Source: Bacillota bacterium
Lineage (GTDB): Bacteria > Bacillota > Clostridia > Lachnospirales > Bianqueaceae
Direction: 5' to 3'
NCBI GenBank assembly: GCA_017442735.1
Contig: JAFRZE010000068.1
Span: 48,035-112,034, forward strand
DNA: 64,000 nucleotides
The translations under genes were made by a program, and so were the position numbers. Every line of letters begins with the position of its first letter. The stretch's first letter is position 1. The notes under the pieces are model-generated. The model saw only the letters and a program-made list of their open reading frames with translations. It had not been told where the DNA came from and ran no database searches. This document shows, piece by piece, positions 25,503 to 33,351 of this stretch.

Positions 25503-26558
25503 TTAGTTCTCTTCCAGTATTCTTAATCCTTCTTTGTAGTCCTGGCCCAGGATCTCCTGCGTTTTCGAGAAATCATATTTCTCGTGCAGCCGGTCCTGTA
25601 CCCCGAAGAATTCTTTCTTTCCGTATTTCCGGATGTACAGCGCCTGCGCTTTCGCCGCGTTCGCGCCGTCATTCGTGGGGATATAGAAACCTTTCTCACA
25701 GGATTCAATCATGTCACATTCGTAGCAGCCGTCGATCCCCTTCTCCCGGCAGCAGACGGCATTGGGACATATCCCGTCCGGCGAGCAGGTCGCGAAAGAG
25801 CAGACATTGTAGGCTGTCCGGCATCCGCCGCACCACTCGCCCAGGAAACAGTGATTGCAGGAAAGACCGCAATACGCTGTCGGGTCCGCGCCTTTCCTGG
25901 CCAGCTGGCAAAGCTTGTTCTTGATGCGGCGCATCGCTTCGATATGCATGATCCAGTGCCGGGAAAACGGCATTTTGATGAGCCCTCTGACATCCTTCCC
26001 ACACCAGTAATCGATCAGCCAGAAAGCTTTCTCATCTTCGCTGATGCATCCGGTGTTTTCAAGTTTCGAGGCCATTTCTTTTCCGAACTTCCGCTTCAGG
26101 TCGGAGTATGTCAGTCCCAGCAGGATCTGATCCGTGGACTCCATCACTTTCTGCGCGTAGAGGAAAAGCTGCCGGATATCCAGCTTTCTCGAATATTCCG
26201 CGATCTCCTCCCCGGAAAGCTCGTTTCCGGTGGTGATGATCGGAGAATGGATACTCTCGGAAAAACCATCGGCAAACAGGATCTGCTGATCTTCCGCGAT
26301 CATTTCATGCGCGACGATGTCCTCGATCCGGAAAATATGCCAGATCGAATAGGCCAGCGTCTTGCTGTGATATCCGTTCGCGCCGGCGAACGGCATTTTG
26401 TCAAACGCTTCCACCGGATAGTTCATCACGATCTGACGGATCTGCTCGAACATTTCCTTTCGGAATGCAATCAGTTTTTCGATACCCTCTTTGAACGTGG
26501 CTTCTTTGGAAAGCAGGGTTTGCATTTCCTTGTTTTTCTCGGACCAGCCTTTATCCAT
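25503..26558 (-). CDS. DinB-like N-domain fused to a cysteine-rich DUF3795-like domain
   Basis: The 351-residue product appears to have two parts. Residues about 25-200 resemble DinB-like four-helix proteins (LAYSIWHIFRIEDIVAHEM carries the helix with metal-type histidines). Residues about 215-290 are cysteine-rich: YCGLSCNHCF, WCGGC, CSFATCSPDGICPNAVCC and DGCYECDMIESC, like DUF3795 proteins. Metal binding or redox function is plausible but unproven. GGAGGAACGG precedes the ATG. Its start overlaps the upstream phosphorylase fragment by eight bases, and mutT follows. Confidence 0.72.
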   Translation of the reverse strand: MDKGWSEKNKEMQTLLSKEATFKEGIEKLIAFRKEMFEQIRQIVMNYPVEAFDKMPFAGANGYHSKTLAYSIWHIFRIEDIVAHEMIAEDQQILFADGFSESIHSPIITTGNELSGEEIAEYSRKLDIRQLFLYAQKVMESTDQILLGLTYSDLKRKFGKEMASKLENTGCISEDEKAFWLIDYWCGKDVRGLIKMPFSRHWIMHIEAMRRIKNKLCQLARKGADPTAYCGLSCNHCFLGEWCGGCRTAYNVCSFATCSPDGICPNAVCCREKGIDGCYECDMIESCEKGFYIPTNDGANAAKAQALYIRKYGKKEFFGVQDRLHEKYDFSKTQEILGQDYKEGLRILEEN

Positions 26559-26994
26559 TTCCGTTCCTCCTTTCAGTATCTATTGAAAATTCGATTGAAT
26601 CAAGAATAAATTTCCTGGTAATCTCCGCGAAATCAGCGCCTCCCCAGCTCCAGCCGCTGTCTTCCTCGCGGATCGGATGTCGGTCCGAGATCATCAGGAC
26701 GACCGTGTTTTTGATCCCGCGAAGGTTACACAGATTGACCAGCGCGGATGCTTCCATGTCGACCGCTACACAGCCTTTCTCCCGCCAGAACTGTTCCTTT
26801 TGAAATGTCTGCCGGTAGACAGCGTCGGTAGTCACCGTTGGTTCGCACAGGACCGGATATCCCTTCTCCCGGAAAAAAGAAGCGATCTCTTCGAAAGATC
26901 CGGCCGGTATCTCCATGTCCGGATATTTGCTCTCGATCTGCCGCCGCGGATCGATCACGGGTTTTGACCGATCTTTCGGATCAAACCAGTTCAT
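26551..26994 (-). CDS. Nucleoside phosphorylase, N-terminally short (probable truncated gene)
   Basis: The 147-residue product corresponds to the C-terminal half of a PNP_UDP_1-family nucleoside phosphorylase: VTTDAVYRQTF, then the substrate-binding KGCVAVDMEASALVNLC and LMISDRHPI. The family is normally about 240-290 residues and the missing N-terminal half holds the phosphate-binding glycine loop, so the protein is unlikely to be a normal enzyme. Unexpectedly a very good GAGGAGG site sits before the ATG, so it may still be translated. Upstream lies a small membrane protein gene, not the missing half. Confidence 0.65.
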   Translation of the reverse strand: MNWFDPKDRSKPVIDPRRQIESKYPDMEIPAGSFEEIASFFREKGYPVLCEPTVTTDAVYRQTFQKEQFWREKGCVAVDMEASALVNLCNLRGIKNTVVLMISDRHPIREEDSGWSWGGADFAEITRKFILDSIEFSIDTERRNGNG

Positions 26995-27033
26995 CTTGAT
27001 TCCTCCTCGAAAAGGGATGTGTCCTTTCTCCCC

Positions 27034-27192
27034 CTACTGTGTCATCCGGCTGATGATCATCCCGACAAGGATCAGGATCACAGCGATCGTATAAAGAACG
27101 ATAGCCAGCCAGTTGGGCAGTTGGCGGATAAATCTGTTTGTCAGGATGACTCCGGCTCCGAGCACGATCCCGATGATGATCCAGATATTCAT
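27034..27192 (-). CDS. Small two-helix membrane protein
   Basis: A 52-residue product starting MNIWIIIGIVLGAGVILTNRFI and ending VILILVGMIISRMTQ, with two hydrophobic helices joined by RQLPNWLA. Its ATG overlaps the TGA of the XRE regulator gene (ATGA), and GGAAGG precedes it, so it is translationally coupled to that regulator. The regulator itself has membrane helices; a joint membrane role is possible but is inference. Confidence 0.7.
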   Translation of the reverse strand: MNIWIIIGIVLGAGVILTNRFIRQLPNWLAIVLYTIAVILILVGMIISRMTQ

Positions 27193-27704
27193 CCTTCCTT
27201 CCCTCCATGCAGCAGACGCATCTTGAAGGCGTAGATCTTTCCCATCACACCCGTCGTATAAAGGATTCCCAGGATCATGGCGCCCAGCGCCAGTCCGAAG
27301 GTGATCCCTTTCACGAATCCGATCCAGAACGTGTCGCCCACTTCCATCAGATTTATCATCCCGTTCACGAACAACGCGATGATCCCAATGATGAAATATA
27401 TCCTGACGATCATCGTACTATGTTTCTTTTCCTCATTACTGTATTCCGCTACCTTTAATACAGTCTCTTCCATCTCTTTGTCCATCTTCTCGCTTTTCCT
27501 TTCTCCGTCAAGTAATTCGCGGAGGGGAACTTCATACAGATCAGACAGGTCGATCAGAATATCAAGATCCGGCATGTTGCTGCCCGTCTCCCAACGGGAC
27601 ACGGTCCTTCTGGATACGCCGACTTTTTCTGCCAGTTGTTCCTGCGTATATCCGTTCTTTTTTCTGAGATCCTGTAAGAACTTACCGATTTTGATCTGAT
27701 CCAT
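27189..27704 (-). CDS. XRE-family regulator with C-terminal membrane helices
   Basis: Residues about 5-60 form a Cro/C1-type helix-turn-helix (LRKKNGYTQEQLAEKVGVSRRTVSRWETGSNMPDLDIL). A charged linker (70-95) leads to two or three hydrophobic helices (MIVRIYFIIGIIALFVNGMI and FGLALGAMILGILY). Such membrane-tethered XRE proteins are common in Clostridia and usually regulate neighbouring transport or stress genes; the target here is unknown. AGAGGGAAC precedes the ATG. The downstream small membrane protein overlaps its stop codon. Confidence 0.87.
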   Translation of the reverse strand: MDQIKIGKFLQDLRKKNGYTQEQLAEKVGVSRRTVSRWETGSNMPDLDILIDLSDLYEVPLRELLDGERKSEKMDKEMEETVLKVAEYSNEEKKHSTMIVRIYFIIGIIALFVNGMINLMEVGDTFWIGFVKGITFGLALGAMILGILYTTGVMGKIYAFKMRLLHGGKEG

Positions 27705-27792
27705 TTCTGTTCCCTCTCTCGTGTTTTCTGTGCCAACTATACTTCACGAAGCCGTGTCAAAACAGGACACAAAGCGAGCATTTCTACCGTTT

Positions 27793-28455
27793 TTACGGAT
27801 GAGACACGCTGTGTCCCATTATTTTTTTCACATAATCCACCCGGACCAGCGCTTTTCCGTTCGGAAGGTCTTCTTTCTTCATCAGGATTTTTTCATATCC
27901 TGTTTCTTCCATTATATTGGTCAGTGTCCTCTCGTCCATCTGATGGTGGATCTCATCCAGGTCGTCGAACACATGCAGGTACGGAGAGTCCGAGACCCAG
28001 TTTTTCTCGTCCGTATTGATCTGAATACCGCAGGAGACATACTTCGGATCCATCTGCCGGACCACTTTCCGGAACGCCTCGTAGCCGATATACTCGATCA
28101 GAAGATTGGCGATCACCAGTTCGGTATGAGGCAGCGCTTTTGTCTCTTCCGCAAGATCAACCTGACGGCATTCCAGAATGCCTTCCAGCCGCGGATATCG
28201 CTCGGCAGCCGCCTTCAGATACTCCGCGTTGATATCGATGCCGTAGATCGTTTTATATTTGTCCGGGTCCACATGCTCCAGCCCGTTCCCACCGGCCACA
28301 CCCAGCACCGCGGCCGTCGAGACGGGATACGCGTCGAACTGATCCTTCATCATGCTATTCATGGTCTGGAGTTGCCGGACAGAATCCATCTTCATGTGGT
28401 TCTCATAGTCTTCCAGTCTGATCTCATTCCAGGGGTTGCTCATAGGTTTTTCCAT
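27793..28455 (-). CDS. Class I SAM-dependent methyltransferase
   Basis: The 220-residue product has a Rossmann-type methyltransferase core: AAVLGVAGGNGLEHVDPDKYKTIYGIDINAEYL (motif I and the acidic end of strand 2), ECRQVDLAEET and LVIANLLIEYIG. The glycine motif VAGGNG is a variant. The start codon follows the upstream gene's TAG by two bases (TAG-AA-ATG), which suggests coupling; an ATG four codons later is the alternative. Substrate unknown. Confidence 0.82.
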   Translation of the reverse strand: MEKPMSNPWNEIRLEDYENHMKMDSVRQLQTMNSMMKDQFDAYPVSTAAVLGVAGGNGLEHVDPDKYKTIYGIDINAEYLKAAAERYPRLEGILECRQVDLAEETKALPHTELVIANLLIEYIGYEAFRKVVRQMDPKYVSCGIQINTDEKNWVSDSPYLHVFDDLDEIHHQMDERTLTNIMEETGYEKILMKKEDLPNGKALVRVDYVKKIMGHSVSHP

Positions 28456-28457
28456 TT

Positions 28458-29519
28458 CTAGCTAAGGTGCGCAGTGACCTCTTCCAGGATCTTCATCTGA
28501 AGCATGGTCTGTTCTTCGGTGACCAGAGGCGGCGCTCCGTGAAGGATCGTCTCATAAAGCGCGTCATAGTATAATCCGTTGTCTCCCTGCACCGTCTCCA
28601 CGGTCTCTTCGTGGAATTTCCCTTTCTCATCATAATAGGTCAGGATCCCGTAGTTCTCTGGAAGATCCATGCCGAAGTCCTTGTGATCCGGCAGATAGAA
28701 CTTTTTCAGATCGGCTTCCTGCCGGTCTTTGTCTTTTTTGACAAACATGCCTTTGGTTCCGTAGACGACAAAGCTCGGCCGCTCCTTGACGCGGAAATAG
28801 CTGGATTTGACGGAGACCTTCAGCCCGCCCGCGGGTACAGTATAGGGCCCTTTAGCCTTTTCATAGAAAAAGTCCAGGTCGAAGTAGTCGTTCATCCGGC
28901 CTTTCCCGAGGATCTGTCGGACATCGCTGACGATCCGGTCCGGCTTTCCAAAATAGGCGAGGACCTGATCCGCGGTGTGGCACGCGTGGTTATAGACATA
29001 GGACTCGTTTTTCGAATAGTGGTCCACGCCCATCGGAACTTCCGGGCGATAGTAGTCAAAGTGCATCTCAACTTCCAGAAGATCCCCCAGCTTTCCGGAG
29101 GCGATCACCTTCTGCATCGTCAGGTAATCACTGTCGAAACGCCGGTTCTGAAAGCACTGGATCATCAATCCCTTTTCTCTGGCGAGATCGAAAAGCGCCT
29201 TCGCTTCCTCCACACTCTGGACGAACGGCTTTTCCAGTACCACGTTCTTCCCCGCTTCCAGGGCCTGTCTTGCCGCGGAATAATGTGCCTGGGAGGGCGT
29301 GGTCACGACCACCACATCGATCTGTGGATCCTGCAGAAGCTCGTCCGGCTGATTGGTATAGGTGACGCCGTCCCAGCGAGCCCAGTCGTTTTTCAGCGTA
29401 CGGGCATAGATGGTCTTGACCCGGATCTTATCCGCCCGTCTCATCAGAAACGGGATCTGATAGCGATTCGTGCTTTTGCCATTGCCGTAGTACCCGAGTA
29501 TCAGCAGCCTGTCTGTCAT
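28458..29519 (-). CDS. Gfo/Idh/MocA-family oxidoreductase
   Basis: NAD(P)-dependent sugar or inositol-type dehydrogenase. The N-terminal Rossmann domain begins LLILGYYGNGKSTNRYQIPF, with DVVVVTTPSQAHY and the characteristic GKNVVLEKPFVQSVEEAKALF containing the conserved EKP. The C-domain (about 130-320) has the usual beta-sheet features such as NHACHTADQVLAYFGKPD. Length 353 is normal. Its ATG overlaps the stop of the upstream acetyltransferase (ATGA). Substrate unknown. Confidence 0.9.
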   Translation of the reverse strand: MTDRLLILGYYGNGKSTNRYQIPFLMRRADKIRVKTIYARTLKNDWARWDGVTYTNQPDELLQDPQIDVVVVTTPSQAHYSAARQALEAGKNVVLEKPFVQSVEEAKALFDLAREKGLMIQCFQNRRFDSDYLTMQKVIASGKLGDLLEVEMHFDYYRPEVPMGVDHYSKNESYVYNHACHTADQVLAYFGKPDRIVSDVRQILGKGRMNDYFDLDFFYEKAKGPYTVPAGGLKVSVKSSYFRVKERPSFVVYGTKGMFVKKDKDRQEADLKKFYLPDHKDFGMDLPENYGILTYYDEKGKFHEETVETVQGDNGLYYDALYETILHGAPPLVTEEQTMLQMKILEEVTAHLS

Positions 29520-30448
29520 AGCGTTTTCCTTTCTGTTTTCCTCATATGAAGCATCACGTGGACGTTCTGATAGCCTATCTTCCGATAAAAACCATTTCCG
29601 CCGCCGGTCATGACCTCGGCGCCGAGCGCTCGCATCACCTGATCATGCCGGGACAGCGCGGCTGCGGCCAGTCCTTTTTTCTGATGCGCGGGCACCGTAC
29701 AGAGCGGTTCCAGATAGGCGAGCTTGTTCTCGGGAACCCACCACATACCGGCGAAACACACATATTCTTCCTTTTCATCGGCTATGATCACGGTATAGTC
29801 ATAGGTCGCGTGTGGTGACGGGGATATGGTGGCGCCGAGTACGTTCTGATACAGTTCATGCGGACTCAGGCCGTAGTTTCTGGTAGGAATATCCCAGTCC
29901 CTGAACGGCCCCATCTCCTCGCTGTTGAAGCCGTCCCACAGACATTTGGCTGACTTCAGCGGGTCAGACGTTCTCGCATCCACGAAATGATAGCCTTCCG
30001 GAAGCGGATAGTCGAGTTTTCCCTTCCGAAAATCGAAGACATATTCCTGTTCCTCATAGGCCACCTCGTAACCGCGGCTTAGCGCCTCCCGGATCAGCGC
30101 CTTCTGTCCGCTTACCAGGACCAGCTCGTGCGGTTCGCTGAAAACCGGATAGGCTGTCTCGGCGTAGGCGATCATGTCTCCCGCGAGAAACTCATAACCG
30201 GGCCGCAGAACAAAATATGTAGCGCTTTCCGGCTGTTCATAGAATACAAAACCGACCGGGAGATCCCCGTCCAGCCAGAAGCGGTTCTGTCTCAGATAGT
30301 CTTTATTCAGCCACGAACTGATGACCGCGTACTCAAAAAACGGAGCGGCCGGTCCGTTTGATTCTTCATGATCATATACGTCTGTCATCAGCTTCCAGAC
30401 AAGCTCGATATCTGTCAGGATCTGAAACTGTTTTGTTCGAATGTTCAT
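29516..30448 (-). CDS. GNAT-family acetyltransferase
   Basis: About 310 residues. The GNAT acetyl-CoA site is in the C-terminal half: AYLEPLCTVPAHQKKGLAAAALSRHDQVMRALGAE, followed by GFYRKIGYQ. The N-terminal half also looks acetyltransferase-like (tandem GNAT arrangement), with FWLDGDLPVGFVFYEQ. The start at 30448 (MNIRTKQF) is preferred because GGAG lies nine bases upstream; an ATG five codons earlier is possible. It is divergent from the hydrolase-tetR operon, so it may be under the same operator. Substrate unknown. Confidence 0.83.
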   Translation of the reverse strand: MNIRTKQFQILTDIELVWKLMTDVYDHEESNGPAAPFFEYAVISSWLNKDYLRQNRFWLDGDLPVGFVFYEQPESATYFVLRPGYEFLAGDMIAYAETAYPVFSEPHELVLVSGQKALIREALSRGYEVAYEEQEYVFDFRKGKLDYPLPEGYHFVDARTSDPLKSAKCLWDGFNSEEMGPFRDWDIPTRNYGLSPHELYQNVLGATISPSPHATYDYTVIIADEKEEYVCFAGMWWVPENKLAYLEPLCTVPAHQKKGLAAAALSRHDQVMRALGAEVMTGGGNGFYRKIGYQNVHVMLHMRKTERKTL

Positions 30449-30550
30449 TTGCTCGGTCTCCATTCCCGGGATTACAGAGTATCTGTTCCTATTATACACA
30501 AGTTTGTCCTGCTGGTACACTTTTTTCTCCGGCATTCGTCATGCGGCCAT

Positions 30551-30634
30551 ATAAACCGAATATCGTTCTCTTTATTCTTGACAAGGCCAGTTCTGGTGTG
30601 TTATCATCCGTTTACAGAACGATATTCGGTTTAT
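30551..30634 (+). promoter_or_regulatory. Promoter flanked by perfect 19-bp inverted operators
   Basis: ATAAACCGAATATCGTTCT (30551-30569) recurs as its exact reverse complement at 30616-30634. Between them are TTGACA (30578-30583) and TATCAT (30602-30607). The right copy overlaps the expected transcription start. Perfect conservation in both arms suggests two binding sites for the TetR-family protein encoded at the end of this operon, with possible looping. Base composition does not suggest a terminator. Confidence 0.8.
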
Positions 30635-30647
30635 GGAGGATAAAGAG

Positions 30648-31814
30648 ATGACGCAAAACACAGATATGCATTTCCCGGTAGGATATATCGATTTTCATGC
30701 GGTGGAAGCCTTTAATTTCCAGCTGAACCGCTTTTATTCCCAGGGCGTCTTCGGAAAGGAAGAGCTGATGGAGATCGCGAAACAGATCGACGGATTTGAG
30801 AAGTGGATCTCCGTCTTCTGTGAGCTCGGGGAAGAGGCTGAAAAGAAGGGCGAACTGCTGAAAGCGGCGACCTGTTTCCGCGCGGCGCAGTTCTATACGC
30901 TCAGCGAAGGCGATGACGGTGAAACCTCCCCCAAGCGGGTCCTTTACGAACGCTGCCGGAAACTGTATGACGCCTACTACAACCAGTTCCCGGAGCTAAA
31001 GTATGTCCATATTCCTTTTGACAATTACGAGCTGCCGGTCTATTATACTCAGTGTGAAGCCCCCAAAGGTACGGTCGTGATCCACGGCGGCTACGACAGC
31101 TTCGCACAAGAGTTCCTCATCCTGCTGTTCTACCTTCAGAAGCTGAACTACAATGTGTACTTCTTCGAAGGTCCGGGACAGGGTGAGGTCCTGATGCGGT
31201 ATCACGTGCGGATGGCGCCGGAATGGGAACACTGCACGAGCGCTGTGCTCGATCACTTTGGCCTGGAGGACGTCACGCTGATCGGTGTTTCGCTGGGCGG
31301 ATACCTGGCTCCCCGCGCGGCGGCTTTCGACAAGCGGATCAGCTGTGTGGTCATGTATGACCTGATCTACGATTTCTACGGCGCGATCCTCGGAAAGATG
31401 GATGAGAAGAAGGGTAAGTTCTTCGACTATATGACCCGTCATCCGAAGAATCTCCTGTGGAAATGGCTGGACAAAAAGCTCGAAGAGAACTATTTCACCA
31501 AGTGGCTCCTGCACCAGGGCTACGCGATCTATGAAAATGTCCACACGCCCTGCGAGTATTTCAACTACATCCGCAAGTTCAACACGCGGGAGCTTTCCAA
31601 AGAGCTCACGCAGGATGTGCTGGTGCTGGCCGGCGCGGGCGACCTGTACACGATCTTCTATCAGGATCAGCTGGACGCGCTCGTTAACGCGCGCTCCGTC
31701 ACGGGGCGGCTCTTCACGAAAGAGGAAAACGCCGATCATCACTGCCAGATCGGTAATATGGGACTTTTGCTGGAAACGATCACGACATGGTTAGAGGAAA
31801 AGACGAATGCCTAG
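30648..31814 (+). CDS. Alpha/beta hydrolase
   Basis: A 388-residue hydrolase with an N-terminal helical extension (about 1-125) and an alpha/beta-hydrolase core. The oxyanion region is VVIHGGYDSFAQEF, the nucleophile elbow LIGVSLGGYLAPR (GxSxG), with LVLAGAGDLYTIF (acid) and NADHHCQIG (His). The layout resembles FrsA-like or dihydropseudooxynicotine-hydrolase-like enzymes. TGGAGG precedes the ATG at 30648; an ATG at 30633 lies within the ribosome site. It overlaps the tetR gene by eight bases, so a regulated detoxification or catabolic role is plausible. Confidence 0.87.
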   Translation: MTQNTDMHFPVGYIDFHAVEAFNFQLNRFYSQGVFGKEELMEIAKQIDGFEKWISVFCELGEEAEKKGELLKAATCFRAAQFYTLSEGDDGETSPKRVLYERCRKLYDAYYNQFPELKYVHIPFDNYELPVYYTQCEAPKGTVVIHGGYDSFAQEFLILLFYLQKLNYNVYFFEGPGQGEVLMRYHVRMAPEWEHCTSAVLDHFGLEDVTLIGVSLGGYLAPRAAAFDKRISCVVMYDLIYDFYGAILGKMDEKKGKFFDYMTRHPKNLLWKWLDKKLEENYFTKWLLHQGYAIYENVHTPCEYFNYIRKFNTRELSKELTQDVLVLAGAGDLYTIFYQDQLDALVNARSVTGRLFTKEENADHHCQIGNMGLLLETITTWLEEKTNA

Positions 31815-32364
31815 AAAAGCGGTACTAAGCGGCGGCAAAAAGGATGAGATCATCCAGGCATCCACAGAGATGTTCTTCCAGAACGGATTTGAATCGACTT
31901 CCGTCCGGATGATCACGGATAAAGTCGGCGGTGAGATCGGGATGTTCTATCACTATTTCAAATCCAAGGAAGACCTGTTCGACCAGGTGGTCGAGCGGTT
32001 TTTCCAGAATTTTGAGGCGAAGTGCCGACAGATGATCGCCGGATGCTGCACGCCCGAGGAGTTCGTAGACGCGTTTTTGCCACTGTATCAGGCCGCGATG
32101 GACCAGTACGGCCGGATCGAGGGCGGCATGCACTGGTCGGTCAGCTACGCGATGCACGCGAAGACGATCGCCGCGTTGGTGCCAGTCCTAACTGATCAAC
32201 TGGAAAAGATGGATGTTCCTTCCCCGCTGCCAAAGGAACTGCTCGCCAACCAGCTGGTCTACGGAGCCTCCGCCACGATCCATTCAAAAACATTTGATGG
32301 CATGGATGAGGAAGCACAGCGAGGCTACCTGAAGAAGTTTATCCAGACGATCCTGTCACAGTAA
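31807..32364 (+). CDS. TetR/AcrR-family regulator
   Basis: The 185-residue product has the TetR DNA-binding head (IIQASTEMFFQNGFESTSVRMITDKVGGEIGMFYHYFKSKEDLF, about residues 14-57) and a variable ligand-binding C-domain. It is encoded immediately after the alpha/beta hydrolase with an eight-base overlap. The perfect inverted operator pair at the operon promoter is its most likely site, giving autoregulation; the inducer may be the hydrolase substrate (inference). Confidence 0.92.
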   Translation: MPRKAVLSGGKKDEIIQASTEMFFQNGFESTSVRMITDKVGGEIGMFYHYFKSKEDLFDQVVERFFQNFEAKCRQMIAGCCTPEEFVDAFLPLYQAAMDQYGRIEGGMHWSVSYAMHAKTIAALVPVLTDQLEKMDVPSPLPKELLANQLVYGASATIHSKTFDGMDEEAQRGYLKKFIQTILSQ

Positions 32365-32394
32365 TAAGATTTGGACTTATTCTCAGTTTTAGTC

Positions 32395-32714
32395 TCATCC
32401 GCCCCAACCGTTTGGGGCGGATAGCGCATTTTTATGCCTCGCCGCCCAGTACATTCTTGCATTTTTGGGCGGCGCATCAATTAGACGAGCTATCTTTTCC
32501 AAATCCTGGGCGAGAAGAACCGCCTGGCTCTTATCTCATCCATAGATTTCAATAGTCAGAAGCTTCGTCTGGGCGAAATGCTTTCTTTACAGACTATCTT
32601 TACCAATCCATAGATAAGATAGCTCGTCTGGTTGATATCTTGTCCAAAAACCACAGGGAATTTTGGGCGGTGAAGGAATCAAAAATAGCTAAACGCCCCA
32701 AAAGACTCTTAGAA
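32395..32714 (-). repeat. Structured intergenic element, copy B
   Basis: A 320-bp noncoding element between converging tetR and mobA. Read on the reverse strand it matches copy A (24097-24354) from AAGAGTCTTTTGGGGCGTTT through to the final hairpin CCGCCCCAA-ACGG-TTGGGGCGG. The GCCGCCCA/TGGGCGGC stem again encloses exactly 17 loop bases with different sequence. It contains an additional internal block of about 70 bases that includes a second AAGATAG/GACGAGCTATCTT-type inverted pair, so the element is modular. Loop bases differ between copies while stems are kept. Confidence 0.72.
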
Positions 32715-32723
32715 TTGCTTTTC

Positions 32724-32756
32724 AAAAAAAGAAAGAGACTGTAGATCACAGTCTCT
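32724..32756 (-). terminator. Terminator of the molybdoenzyme operon
   Basis: AGAGACTGT (32734-32742) pairs with ACAGTCTCT (32748-32756); on the reverse strand it is followed by TTCTTTTTTT. The stem includes the last codons and stop of mobA. Confidence 0.8.
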
Positions 32757-33351
32757 GCACATACGCAAATTCTTCCGGTGTATTACAGTTGATCAAAAGA
32801 GCCGGATCGCCGGTATAGGGTACCGGATGATAACCATATTTGTCACACAGCCTGCGAGGGCTGTGTTTTTCTTCCTGAAGGATTTCTTCGCAGTCCTGCG
32901 CGAGGGAAGCGTCATATACCGCCACCAGCGGTTCCATGCGCCCTTCCAGGGTCAGGACAGTGATCGGAAAGGGCTGGGTCGGGGCCGAGTCGGGCCGGGC
33001 CACAGCCGGATCGCTGCCGTGCGCCGTGATCAGAAGCTTCAGCACCTCTTCCGGGATCAGCGGCATATCCACCGGCAGCACCAGGCTGGACTGGTTCCGG
33101 ATCTGCCGAAGCCCCGCGTGGATCCCGCTGAGCGGTCCTTTGCCCGGGATCAGATCCGGCGCGTAACTTGTCCCCTCCGGACAGTCAGCGCAGCCGGAAA
33201 TGACGATATCCGAAATCCCAAGATGCCGGATCTTTTCCACCGTCAGATCGAGCAGTGTTTTCCCTCCCAGTCGCAGTTTCGCTTTATCCGTCCCCATGCG
33301 GGAACTGCGTCCGCCGGCCAGGATAATGGCGGATACTTCTACTATCTTCAC
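32746..33351 (-). CDS. mobA: Molybdenum cofactor guanylyltransferase
   Basis: Attaches GMP to molybdopterin to form the guanine-dinucleotide cofactor used by DMSO-reductase-type enzymes. The 201-residue product has the nucleotidyltransferase signature AIILAGGRSSRMGTDKAKLRLGGKTLL, the PGKGPLSGIHAGL loop and LVLPVDMPLIPEEV (metal-binding Asp). It overlaps the upstream gene by four bases and is the last gene of the operon that encodes a molybdopterin enzyme, which fits its role precisely. Confidence 0.94.
   Translation of the reverse strand: MKIVEVSAIILAGGRSSRMGTDKAKLRLGGKTLLDLTVEKIRHLGISDIVISGCADCPEGTSYAPDLIPGKGPLSGIHAGLRQIRNQSSLVLPVDMPLIPEEVLKLLITAHGSDPAVARPDSAPTQPFPITVLTLEGRMEPLVAVYDASLAQDCEEILQEEKHSPRRLCDKYGYHPVPYTGDPALLINCNTPEEFAYVQRL

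Noticed and set aside
30551..30634. The 19-bp inverted repeat read as a terminator of the GNAT or upstream gene
   Set aside because: The arms are 46 bases apart, enclose a promoter, and have no T-run.
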